A DNA stretch of 64,000 nucleotides from positions 27,541 to 91,540 of the forward strand of contig JABDJL010000123.1 in assembly GCA_013002505.1 (NCBI GenBank), given 5' to 3'. The notes beneath the pieces are model-generated. The model was not told the DNA's origin and searched no databases. It saw only the letters and a list, made by a program, of their open reading frames with translations. The translations under genes and the position numbers were made by a program. This document shows positions 1 through 7,417 of this stretch, piece after piece; positions within the stretch are counted from its first letter, which is position 1, and every line of letters begins with the position of its first letter. This stretch comes from Lysobacterales bacterium. Its GTDB lineage: Bacteria > Pseudomonadota > Gammaproteobacteria > Xanthomonadales > SZUA-36.

Positions 1-608
1 CGGTAGGCAAAAAGATCAAATTCCTGATCACCGCGGATGATGTCATTCACGCCTGGTGGGTGCCGGACCTCGGCTGGAAACGCGATGCAATCCCGGGCTT
101 TATCAACGAGGCATGGACTTATATCGAAGAGCCCGGTGTCTATCGAGGGCAGTGCGCTGAGTTGTGTGGGAAAGACCATGGCTTCATGCCGATCGTTGTC
201 AACGCCCTGCCTGAGGATGAGTACCGCGCATGGGTTGCCCAGCAGCGCGGAGAGGCCGTAGCCGAGGCGCAGGCTGTTCACCAGGATTGGACTGACGAGG
301 CTTTGATGAGCAGCGGCTCGGAAGTGTTTGCCAGCCAGTGCGCCACCTGTCACCAGCAGGATGGCAGCGGCTTACCCCCTGCTTTCCCGGCCCTGGCGGG
401 CAGCCCCGTTGCGACCGGTCCTGTTGCCGATACGCTGGACATCGTGATTCACGGGCGCCAAGGCACCGCAATGCAGGCATTCAGTGAATTGTTGACTGCC
501 ACAGAAATTGCCTCCGTGGTGACCTACGTTCGAAATGCCTTTGGAAACGACAGTGGCGATTCCGTACAGCCCAGCGATGTCACGCTGCACGGAGGAGAGG
601 ACTCATGA
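1..608 (+). CDS. coxB: cytochrome c oxidase subunit II with fused cytochrome c domain (5' partial)
   Basis: This is the C-terminal part of the CuA-bearing subunit of an aa3/caa3-type terminal oxidase; the start lies before the window and the frame is read from base 3. The cupredoxin part has the early CuA ligand histidine in DVIHAWWVP and the CuA loop [13 protein letters not shown] c-type cytochrome domain follows, with heme-binding CATCH and a likely axial methionine in GTAMQAF. Subunit II accepts electrons from cytochrome c at CuA, and a fused heme c domain is the mark of caa3 oxidases. The stop overlaps the coxA start by 4 nt (ATGA), which suggests translational coupling. Identity is secure; only the missing N-terminal membrane hairpin cannot be checked. 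Confidence 0.96.
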   Translation, partial: VGKKIKFLITADDVIHAWWVPDLGWKRDAIPGFINEAWTYIEEPGVYRGQCAELCGKDHGFMPIVVNALPEDEYRAWVAQQRGEAVAEAQAVHQDWTDEALMSSGSEVFASQCATCHQQDGSGLPPAFPALAGSPVATGPVADTLDIVIHGRQGTAMQAFSELLTATEIASVVTYVRNAFGNDSGDSVQPSDVTLHGGEDS

Positions 609-2242
609 GCAGCATTGCAGACACCGGCATCACGCATGTCCACGACGATCACGATCACGACCACAAGCCAAGGGGCTTTTTAAATCGCTGGCTGTTTACC
701 ACCAACCACAAGGATATCGGCACGCTATACCTGGTGTTCTCGCTACTGATGTTTTTCATCGGCGGCAGCATGGCGCTGGTGATCCGCGCAGAACTTTTCG
801 TGCCCGGACTGCAGCTGGTCCATCCGGAATTTTTCAACCAGATGACCACCATGCATGCCCTGATCATGGTATTCGGCGCGGTGATGCCGGCCTGGGTCGG
901 CTTTGCCAACTGGATGATTCCATTGATGATCGGCGCGCCAGACATGGCCTTGCCGCGCATGAATAACTGGAGTTTCTGGATTCTTCCGTTCGCCTTTACC
1001 ATGCTGCTTTCAACCCTGTTCATGGATGGCGGCGGCCCGGCGGCAGGCTGGACCCTGTACCCGCCCCTGAGCCTGCAGACTGGCAACAGCTTCGCCTTTG
1101 TCGTGTTCGCGGTGCACATGATGGGCATTTCATCGATCATGGGTTCCATTAACGTCATCGCCACGATTATCAACATGCGCGCACCCGGCATGACGCTGTT
1201 ACGAATGCCTTTATTCGTCTGGACCTGGCTGATTACTGCTTACCTGCTGATCGCAGTCATGCCGGTCCTGGCCGGAGCGGTCACGATGCTGCTCACGGAC
1301 CATTTCTTTGGTACGTCGTTCTTCAATGCCGCGGGCGGCGGTGACCCGGTCATGTTCCAGCACATTTTCTGGTTCTTCGGTCACCCCGAGGTTTACATCA
1401 TGATTCTGCCGGCGTTCGGCGTGATTTCGGAGATTTTACCGACGTTTTCACGCAAACCGCTGTTTGGTTATGCGGCCATGGTCTATGCGACGGCTTCCAT
1501 TGCGTTCCTGTCATTCATTGTATGGGCGCACCACATGTTTACCGTCGGTATGCCGCTGGAAGGCGAATTGTTCTTCATGTACGCGACAATGCTGATCGCA
1601 GTGCCCACCGGGGTTAAGGTTTTCAATTGGGTCAGCACCATGTGGAAGGGATCGATGACTTTCGAGACACCGATGCTATTTGCCATTGGTTTCGTGGTGC
1701 TGTTCACCATTGGCGGGCTTTCCGGGCTGATGCTCGCGATTTCGGCGGCCGACTTCCAGTATCACGACACGTATTTCGTGGTGGCGCATTTCCATTACGT
1801 GCTGGTTCCCGGGTCCGTGTTCGCGCTGATGGCGGGCACCTATTACTGGCTGCCCAAGTGGACCGGAATGATGTATTCGGAAAGATGGGGCAAGCTTCAT
1901 TTCTGGTTGTCGACGATCTTCGTTAATGTCCTGTTCTTCCCGCAGCATTACCTGGGCCTGGCCGGCATGCCGAGGCGCATTCCGGATTACTCACCGCAAT
2001 TCGCCGACTTCAACAAGATTTCGTCGATCGGTGGATTCGCTTTTGGATTGACGCAGCTGATTTTTGTAGGCGTCATCGTCCACGCGGTGTGGGTCAGCAA
2101 GAAGAAAGCACGCGCGAGGGTCTGGGAAGGGGCAATCGGTCTCGAGTGGACGGTTCCGTCACCCGCGCCTTATCACACGTTCGAAAAGGCACCGGATATC
2201 GATGAAAGTATGGTTCCGCATGCCGACGAAATTTCACACTGA
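605..2242 (+). CDS. coxA: cytochrome c oxidase subunit I
   Basis: This is the catalytic subunit of the heme-copper oxidase, a 12-helix membrane protein that holds heme a and the heme a3-CuB site, reduces O2 to water and pumps protons. At 545 residues it has the normal length. The CuB ligand and cross-linked tyrosine motif HPEVY begins at H260, the CuB pair HH is at 309-310, and the heme a3 and heme a ligands are in AHFHYV (H395, H397). The N terminus has the family segment NHKDIGTLY after a histidine- and aspartate-rich leader (HDDHDHDHK) that could bind metal, although this is only suggestive. It starts inside the coxB stop codon. Confidence 0.98.
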   Translation: MSSIADTGITHVHDDHDHDHKPRGFLNRWLFTTNHKDIGTLYLVFSLLMFFIGGSMALVIRAELFVPGLQLVHPEFFNQMTTMHALIMVFGAVMPAWVGFANWMIPLMIGAPDMALPRMNNWSFWILPFAFTMLLSTLFMDGGGPAAGWTLYPPLSLQTGNSFAFVVFAVHMMGISSIMGSINVIATIINMRAPGMTLLRMPLFVWTWLITAYLLIAVMPVLAGAVTMLLTDHFFGTSFFNAAGGGDPVMFQHIFWFFGHPEVYIMILPAFGVISEILPTFSRKPLFGYAAMVYATASIAFLSFIVWAHHMFTVGMPLEGELFFMYATMLIAVPTGVKVFNWVSTMWKGSMTFETPMLFAIGFVVLFTIGGLSGLMLAISAADFQYHDTYFVVAHFHYVLVPGSVFALMAGTYYWLPKWTGMMYSERWGKLHFWLSTIFVNVLFFPQHYLGLAGMPRRIPDYSPQFADFNKISSIGGFAFGLTQLIFVGVIVHAVWVSKKKARARVWEGAIGLEWTVPSPAPYHTFEKAPDIDESMVPHADEISH

Positions 2243-2257
2243 CGGTGACCGGAAGCG

Positions 2258-2380
2258 ATGACAGACGACCACGAAATCCAGCAACGCCGTGCGGCTGCGC
2301 GACGCACTGCATGGATACTTGCCGCGATCGCGACGGCCATCTTCGTCGCCTTTCTGGTGACCGGTGTAACGGGGCGTTGA
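2258..2380 (+). CDS. small cytochrome oxidase assembly-type membrane peptide (40 aa)
   Basis: This short ORF lies between coxA and ctaG. It has 40 codons from ATG at 2258, starts 15 nt after the coxA stop and ends 1 nt before the ctaG start. The translation begins MTDDHEIQQRRAAARRTAWI and continues with one hydrophobic segment of about 20 residues before a short GVTGR tail, so it is a single-pass membrane peptide with a basic N-terminal side. Proteobacterial cox clusters often carry such a peptide here, sometimes annotated as cytochrome oxidase small assembly protein. Its role is not deducible from sequence; position suggests a part in subunit I or CuB maturation. A GGAAG Shine-Dalgarno-like stretch precedes the start. 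Confidence 0.72.
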   Translation: MTDDHEIQQRRAAARRTAWILAAIATAIFVAFLVTGVTGR

Positions 2381-2381
2381 C

Positions 2382-2942
2382 ATGAGAGGATCTGGCAATA
2401 CAGGACTGGTGATCAAGCTGGTTTTGGTCTCGGTTTCAACGTTTGCGTTCGGCATATTTGCCATGCCACCGCTTTATGACAAATTTTGCCAGATAACAGG
2501 AATCGGGCAGGCCGGTGTCCGGGTCGAGGCGCCCCGAGACCTGCCCGCGGTCGCGGAGCGCAAAGTCACCATATTGCTGGATGCCAATGCCAACTCGACG
2601 CTGCCGTGGGAATTTGAGCCAGTGCAACGCCGCATCAACATCAATGTCGGCGAGGCTTCGGAAACCGCTTACCGGGTCAGGAACCTGCTCGAAGAGGCCA
2701 GTGCTGGTCGGGCTGTTTATAACGTCACGCCACCGACAGCGGCACGATATTTCGTCAAGACCGAATGTTTTTGCTTCTCCCGGCAAAGCCTGCTTGCCGG
2801 TGAAGAAAAGGAAATGCCCGTTCGTTTCTACATCGATCCGGAATTGCCGGAAGAGATTGAAGAAATCACGCTTTCATATACATTTTTTCCAAACCCGGAT
2901 CCGGACACCGCATCAGGTACGACGGCATCGGGTTCAGACTGA
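2382..2942 (+). CDS. ctaG: cytochrome c oxidase assembly protein CtaG/Cox11
   Basis: Cox11-family copper chaperone that inserts CuB into subunit I, anchored in the inner membrane with a periplasmic beta-sandwich domain. One N-terminal transmembrane segment (about residues 7-28) precedes the soluble domain. The conserved copper-binding motif is present as ECFCFS, followed by the family segment EEKEMPVRFYIDPELP. At 186 residues the length is usual. It starts 1 nt after the small membrane peptide and ends 9 nt before coxC, in the canonical coxA-ctaG-coxC order. Confidence 0.96.
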   Translation: MRGSGNTGLVIKLVLVSVSTFAFGIFAMPPLYDKFCQITGIGQAGVRVEAPRDLPAVAERKVTILLDANANSTLPWEFEPVQRRININVGEASETAYRVRNLLEEASAGRAVYNVTPPTAARYFVKTECFCFSRQSLLAGEEKEMPVRFYIDPELPEEIEEITLSYTFFPNPDPDTASGTTASGSD

Positions 2943-2951
2943 GGCCTGAAC

Positions 2952-3821
2952 ATGTCACAACAAGCCGATAACGCTTATTACGTTCCTCATGGCACCCACT
3001 GGCCCATCGTCGGTTCACTGGGCATGATTACGATGCTCGCCAGCGCCGGGCTGTGGCTGAACGGTTCGAATACCGCTCAATGGGTCTTTTACCTTGGCGC
3101 AGCCGTCATCGTGTTCATGCTGTTTGGCTGGTTCGGAGACGTCATTCGAGAAAGCGAGAGCGGCATGTACAACCGCCAGGTGGATTCATCGTTCCGACTC
3201 GGTATGGCATGGTTCATTTTTTCCGAGATCATGTTTTTCGCCTGCTTTTTCGGTGCCTTGTTCTACGCGAGGGCATTGGTCGTCCCGTGGCTGGGCGGTG
3301 AGGGAGCCGGCGCAAGCACCAACGAATTCCTGTGGCAGGGGTATCTGCCGCTATGGCCGACTAACGGCCCGGCCAACATTGGTGGCGAATTCCAGACCAT
3401 ACCTGCATTCGGATTACCGTTTGTCAACACCCTGATCCTGCTGACGTCCGGCGTAACACTGACCATGGCGCACCATGCCCTGAAAGCGGCGCAGCGCGGA
3501 CCGCTGGTAGCATGGCTGGCGGCCACGGTGATCCTGGGCGCCATCTTTTTGTATTTCCAGGTCGAGGAATACCACCACGCCTACACGGAGCTCGGACTGA
3601 CCCTCGGATCCGGAATTTACGGGTCAACGTTTTTCATGCTGACCGGTTTCCACGGCATGCACGTCACGTTGGGCGCGATCATGCTGGCAGTCATTATGTT
3701 TCGGTGCATGAAAGGCCACTTCAAGCCGGACCAGCATTTCGGTTTCGAGGCAGTCGCCTGGTACTGGCACTTCGTAGACGTCGTGTGGCTGGGGCTGTTT
3801 ATTTTCGTTTACGTGCTCTGA
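2952..3821 (+). CDS. coxC: cytochrome c oxidase subunit III
   Basis: Seven-helix subunit III of the aa3-type oxidase, which binds lipids and stabilises proton uptake by subunit I. Visible family segments are RLGMAWFIFSEIMFFACFFGALFYAR cut here to its core SEIMFF, the mid-protein TLTMAHHAL, the FQVEEY acidic segment, and the C-terminal GFHGMHVTLGAI and YWHFVDVVWL. At 289 residues the length is normal. A GAGG ribosome binding site precedes the ATG. It closes the structural gene run; the next gene is convergent and begins only 3 nt beyond its stop. Confidence 0.97.
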   Translation: MSQQADNAYYVPHGTHWPIVGSLGMITMLASAGLWLNGSNTAQWVFYLGAAVIVFMLFGWFGDVIRESESGMYNRQVDSSFRLGMAWFIFSEIMFFACFFGALFYARALVVPWLGGEGAGASTNEFLWQGYLPLWPTNGPANIGGEFQTIPAFGLPFVNTLILLTSGVTLTMAHHALKAAQRGPLVAWLAATVILGAIFLYFQVEEYHHAYTELGLTLGSGIYGSTFFMLTGFHGMHVTLGAIMLAVIMFRCMKGHFKPDQHFGFEAVAWYWHFVDVVWLGLFIFVYVL

Positions 3822-3824
3822 GCA

Positions 3825-4073
3825 TCAATCGCCGACACTATCGGTAACAGGCTCCGGGTAACGGATGGGACCGCTGCTGCCCGGCTGAATCCAGCCAAGC
3901 CGCAGGGCCAGCATGATCATAAGCAACAAGGCGACCGACAGGCCCACACGCCAACTGAGGCGGCGCACGGTTCGCTTGCCTTTGCCCTGATCGCGCATCA
4001 TGTAGTAGAACGCTGAACCCAGCATGAAGAGTATGGTCAGCAGGGCAGCAATGATCAGGAATTTTGCAATCAC
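3825..4073 (-). CDS. DUF2909-type twin transmembrane protein
   Basis: An 82-residue membrane protein with two hydrophobic segments (about residues 3-24 and 45-64), separated by a basic loop with GKGKRTVRRLSWRVG. Such short proteins (DUF2909, also called twin transmembrane protein) are commonly found in proteobacterial cox clusters next to SURF1. The biochemical function is unknown. It lies on the opposite strand, ends 3 nt from the coxC stop, and its start overlaps the possible SURF1 start by 10 nt. This leaves almost no room for separate promoters, so one of the two starts may lie further in. Confidence 0.75.
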   Translation of the reverse strand: MIAKFLIIAALLTILFMLGSAFYYMMRDQGKGKRTVRRLSWRVGLSVALLLMIMLALRLGWIQPGSSGPIRYPEPVTDSVGD

Positions 4074-4840
4074 GACTTGGGTTCCATGAAAACTTTGAGT
4101 ATAAAGCCTTGACCCGATTTACGACCATCAGCTTTCGTCCATCAAAACCGGGCATTGTGCTGTCACTGGTATTGATCGTCTTGTTCGTAACGTTGGGCAA
4201 CTGGCAACGCGACCGTGCGAATAATAAAGACGAACTCATCGCGGCATACCTTTCAGCAGGGCAATCCCGCACCCTGCCCGATCCTGCCCGTGCAAAGCCG
4301 GGATTACACCTGACAGTGCGGGGCCAATTCGATTCCCAACGGCATACGCTTGCTGACAACCGGGTTTACCAGGGCAAAGGCGGCGTGCACGTCTATACGC
4401 CGTTTAAAACAAATGGGCGCACAATGCTGGTTAATCGTGGCTGGCTTGAATTGGGCGCTGACCGGAGCAAGCTGCCTGATGTCGAGACGCCCCATGGCGC
4501 CCTGGAAATCAGTGGCCGGATCTCCGAAGTACCGGGCGTCGGTAGACGCCTTGGAGTAGCGCTCGTTATGAAAAATGACCAGTGGCCACAGCTGGTTACC
4601 TACCCGGATATCGAACGTATTTCAGCCGCGCTTGGACAGAAACTCTACCCGCTGGTCCTGCTGCTGGACGCTGAAAGCGCGGGCGGTTTTGAAGGCCGTG
4701 ACTGGCAGCCCGTGTACCTTTCACCCGAAAAACACAGGGCCTACGCATTTCAGTGGTATGCGCTGGCAGTAGCGGTATTCGCCGGCTGGATTCTGATGTC
4801 CCTCAGGCGCGGCAAGTCCTTGGCGGAGAATGAGCCCTGA
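4064..4840 (+). CDS. SURF1 family cytochrome oxidase assembly protein
   Basis: SURF1/Shy1-like factor that helps insert heme a into subunit I. It has an N-terminal transmembrane helix (VLSLVLIVLFVTLGNWQ region), the hallmark GNWQRDRA, a periplasmic domain with GGVHVYTPF and VNRGWL, and a C-terminal helix after HRAYAFQWYALA, the classical SURF1 ending. At 258 residues the length is usual. The chosen ATG overlaps the divergent DUF2909-type gene by 10 nt; an in-frame TTG at 4109 would remove the overlap, so the start is uncertain. The gene is followed at once by the SCO-like protein and the heme A genes. Confidence 0.92.
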   Translation: MQSRLGFHENFEYKALTRFTTISFRPSKPGIVLSLVLIVLFVTLGNWQRDRANNKDELIAAYLSAGQSRTLPDPARAKPGLHLTVRGQFDSQRHTLADNRVYQGKGGVHVYTPFKTNGRTMLVNRGWLELGADRSKLPDVETPHGALEISGRISEVPGVGRRLGVALVMKNDQWPQLVTYPDIERISAALGQKLYPLVLLLDAESAGGFEGRDWQPVYLSPEKHRAYAFQWYALAVAVFAGWILMSLRRGKSLAENEP

Positions 4841-4841
4841 T

Positions 4842-5441
4842 ATGCAAAATCCGAGAATTCTTCTGATCATTATCGCTGCACTTTTCACTGCGCCATTGTT
4901 GCTTGCAGTGTTGATGCGCTCGTCGTGGTGGGATTTCAGGCCATCTGAACTGAGCAACCGTGGCAGCCTGGTGCAGCCCCCGGTTGCCCTCAATACCGCT
5001 ACGCTGGTTACCGCGCCTTCCCGTACCGGAGTGGTCGAGACCAGGAACTGGCAGGTATTGTTCCTCGTCGGCGAAGCGTGCACCAGCCCGTGCCTGCAGG
5101 CGCTGACCGGCGTTCGCCAGGTCCACCTGGCAAGCGGAAAGCACCAGGATGAAGTCGGGCTTTGGGTGGTGACCAGACAGGCGCCCTCAGCATCAACCCT
5201 CAACTCGATCCGCGAGGTTTATCCCGAATTCCGGGTGATGCATGACGCCAGCACTTCCTTGTCCGCTGCCCTGTCAACGATCGCACAACAGGCGCATAAC
5301 AAAGACGCCCTGCAATGGGATGGACAGGCTTTGGTGCTGGACGCGGCGGCCCATATAATACTGCGGTACGGGCCGGGATTTGATCCCGGAGACCTCGCCG
5401 AGGACCTCGACCGCCTGCTGACCTGGTCCAAGCAGAACTAG
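4842..5441 (+). CDS. SCO-like membrane-anchored thioredoxin-fold protein of the cox cluster
   Basis: A 199-residue protein with one N-terminal transmembrane segment (about residues 4-25) and a periplasmic domain. The segment WQVLFLVGEACTSPC places two cysteines (C80, C84) with CxxxC spacing after a hydrophobic strand, as in Sco1/SenC copper chaperones (CPDVC type). The end of the domain, ALVLDAAAHIILRYGPGFDP, resembles the last strand pair of the SCO fold. The copper-ligand histidine that SCO proteins carry just before that strand is not seen; W and D occupy the area. Its position between SURF1 and ctaA suggests a role in oxidase metallation or thiol reduction (inference). ATG 4842 lies 1 nt after the SURF1 stop; an ATG at 4830 is possible. 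Confidence 0.68.
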   Translation: MQNPRILLIIIAALFTAPLLLAVLMRSSWWDFRPSELSNRGSLVQPPVALNTATLVTAPSRTGVVETRNWQVLFLVGEACTSPCLQALTGVRQVHLASGKHQDEVGLWVVTRQAPSASTLNSIREVYPEFRVMHDASTSLSAALSTIAQQAHNKDALQWDGQALVLDAAAHIILRYGPGFDPGDLAEDLDRLLTWSKQN

Positions 5442-5483
5442 GGCCTGGAATCAGGCCCCGATCATCACCGGAGGATTCCATTC

Positions 5484-6476
5484 ATGAAACAGGGGTTTCA
5501 CAGATTGGCCATTGTGGCGGCCTTGCTCGCTTTCTGCGTTATCGTCCTGGGCGCCTACGTACGGCTTTCAGATGCCGGCCTGGGTTGCCCGGACTGGCCG
5601 GGTTGTTACGGAAAGCTCACATGGCCGGTGCAGGATGCCGATGTGCAGATCGCCAACGAGGCTTTTCCGGAACGACCGGTCGAAACGCACAAGGCGTGGA
5701 AGGAGATGGCGCACCGATATCTCGCCGGTGCACTCGTGCTGATGGTGGTCGCGCTCAATTGGCTGGCATGGCGGTCGCGGGGGCCGGCCAGAAACCTGCG
5801 TGGTAAAACCACTGCCCTGTTTGTCCTGATCATATTCCAGGCAGCCCTTGGCATGTGGACCGTAACGCTCAAACTGTTGCCGATCATCGTTATGGGTCAC
5901 CTGCTTGGCGGCATGGCGACACTGGGCTTGCTGATATGGATTATTTACGACAGCCGCTATACGTCCGGCTATCGTTCCGGGCCCCAGTTGCGCGCCGTCA
6001 GGCCACTGGTTCTGACAGCCCTCACGGTACTGGTGCTCCAGATCGCGCTGGGTGGCTGGACCAGCGCCAATTATGCCGCCATGGTTTGTCCCGATTTTCC
6101 AACCTGCCAGGGCGAAATGTGGCCAAACAGTAATTTTCGTGAGGGCTTCACCGTTTCCCGTGACATCGGCGTCGATTTCGAAGGAGGCGTGCTTGACCTG
6201 CCTTCCCGAACGGCGATTCACGTGACCCATCGCATTGGTGCCGTCATTACATTGATTGTGCTCCTGTACACCGGTTTCCGGCTGACCCGCATTGCCACAG
6301 TTCAGCGCATCGGCATCCTGCTGGTGGCGCTGGTCAGCGCGCAATTCCTACTAGGTGTCCTAAACATTGTTTTGCGCCTGCCGCTGGCCAACGCGGTTGC
6401 CCATAATGGCGTCGCGGCATTGTTGCTTGCGGTGCTGGTAGGGTTGGTGTACCGAACTTCACCGGCACACCGCTGA
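5484..6476 (+). CDS. ctaA: heme A synthase (CtaA/Cox15)
   Basis: Inner-membrane heme A synthase, which oxidises the C8 methyl group of heme O. The protein has 330 residues and about eight membrane helices. The conserved LGCPDWPGCYG lies after helix 1, and histidines expected to bind heme are in HRYLAGA, GHLLGG, HVTHRIGA and HNGVAA. A second cysteine pair appears in CPDFPTCQG, so both periplasmic loops carry the family cysteines. A strong GGAGG ribosome binding site sits ahead of the ATG. ctaB follows after 6 nt, which makes a heme O to heme A production pair for the oxidase upstream. Confidence 0.96.
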   Translation: MKQGFHRLAIVAALLAFCVIVLGAYVRLSDAGLGCPDWPGCYGKLTWPVQDADVQIANEAFPERPVETHKAWKEMAHRYLAGALVLMVVALNWLAWRSRGPARNLRGKTTALFVLIIFQAALGMWTVTLKLLPIIVMGHLLGGMATLGLLIWIIYDSRYTSGYRSGPQLRAVRPLVLTALTVLVLQIALGGWTSANYAAMVCPDFPTCQGEMWPNSNFREGFTVSRDIGVDFEGGVLDLPSRTAIHVTHRIGAVITLIVLLYTGFRLTRIATVQRIGILLVALVSAQFLLGVLNIVLRLPLANAVAHNGVAALLLAVLVGLVYRTSPAHR

Positions 6477-6482
6477 ATCAGA

Positions 6483-7370
6483 ATGGCCGTCGGCGTTCAC
6501 AAGGCTTCACGTTTCCTCGACCTGTGCAAGCCACGCGTGGTTGCCCTGATTGTATTTACGGCCGTGGTCGGCATGTTCCTGGCGGTCCAGGGAATGCCCT
6601 CCTGGGTGGCTCTGCTTGCCGGAACCACCGGCATCGGCCTGGCCGCGGCATCTGCCGCGTCCATCAATCACCTGCTCGACCAGAAGGTTGACGCGGTGAT
6701 GACACGCACGCGGGACCGGCCTTTGCCGCGAGGTGAGCTGGCCGAGTCCGAGGTGATCCTGTTTTCGGCGCTGCTCGGCGTGTCGGCGATGGTGATTCTG
6801 ATGCTGTTTGTGAACACGCTGACCGCCGTGCTGACGTTCCTGTCCCTGATCGGTTACGCCATCATCTACACGGTGTGGCTCAAGCGGGCGACGCCTCAAA
6901 ACATCGTCATTGGCGGCGCGGCCGGTGCGGCTCCCCCGGTCCTGGGCTGGACTGCTGTAACGGGCAACATTGATGCTGACGCGCTGCTGCTATTCCTGAT
7001 CATATTCGTTTGGACACCGCCGCATTTCTGGGCGCTGGCCATTCACCGCAGGGATGATTACAAGGCGGTTGACATTCCGATGTTGCCGGTCACGCATGGC
7101 CTGCAGTTCACCCGCTGGCAAATTCTGTTTTACACCATACTGCTGGTGATCGTGACGACGCTGCCCTACCTGACCGGAATGAGTGGATTGTTGTACATCG
7201 CCGGAGTCAGCGTGCTGAATACCGGCTTCCTGTGGTATGCGTGGAAAATGCTTCGCAGCGACGACAAGAAGCTGCCCATGCAGGCTTTCTCATATTCAGT
7301 GTGGTACCTGATGGCGCTATTTGCATTTTTGCTCGCCGACCACTACCTGATGATGATAGCGCCGGGCTGA
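6483..7370 (+). CDS. ctaB: protoheme IX farnesyltransferase (heme O synthase)
   Basis: UbiA-family prenyltransferase that adds the farnesyl group to protoheme to form heme O, the substrate of CtaA. The protein has 295 residues and multiple membrane helices. The first aspartate-rich site is present as [15 protein letters not shown] followed by RDRPL, and the later family segment is [17 protein letters not shown]. It lies 6 nt after ctaA. A sco gene often follows ctaB in gammaproteobacteria; here the next gene is gcvP. Confidence 0.97.
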   Translation: MAVGVHKASRFLDLCKPRVVALIVFTAVVGMFLAVQGMPSWVALLAGTTGIGLAAASAASINHLLDQKVDAVMTRTRDRPLPRGELAESEVILFSALLGVSAMVILMLFVNTLTAVLTFLSLIGYAIIYTVWLKRATPQNIVIGGAAGAAPPVLGWTAVTGNIDADALLLFLIIFVWTPPHFWALAIHRRDDYKAVDIPMLPVTHGLQFTRWQILFYTILLVIVTTLPYLTGMSGLLYIAGVSVLNTGFLWYAWKMLRSDDKKLPMQAFSYSVWYLMALFAFLLADHYLMMIAPG

Positions 7371-7417
7371 CACGCCCGCCCTGAATGGCTCGGAAACCTG
7401 ATACCTGGATGAACCAT

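Noticed and set aside
7371..7417. Glycine riboswitch ahead of gcvP
   Set aside because: The gap after ctaB is only 47 nt, too short for the aptamer, and no paired aptamer-like structure is visible.
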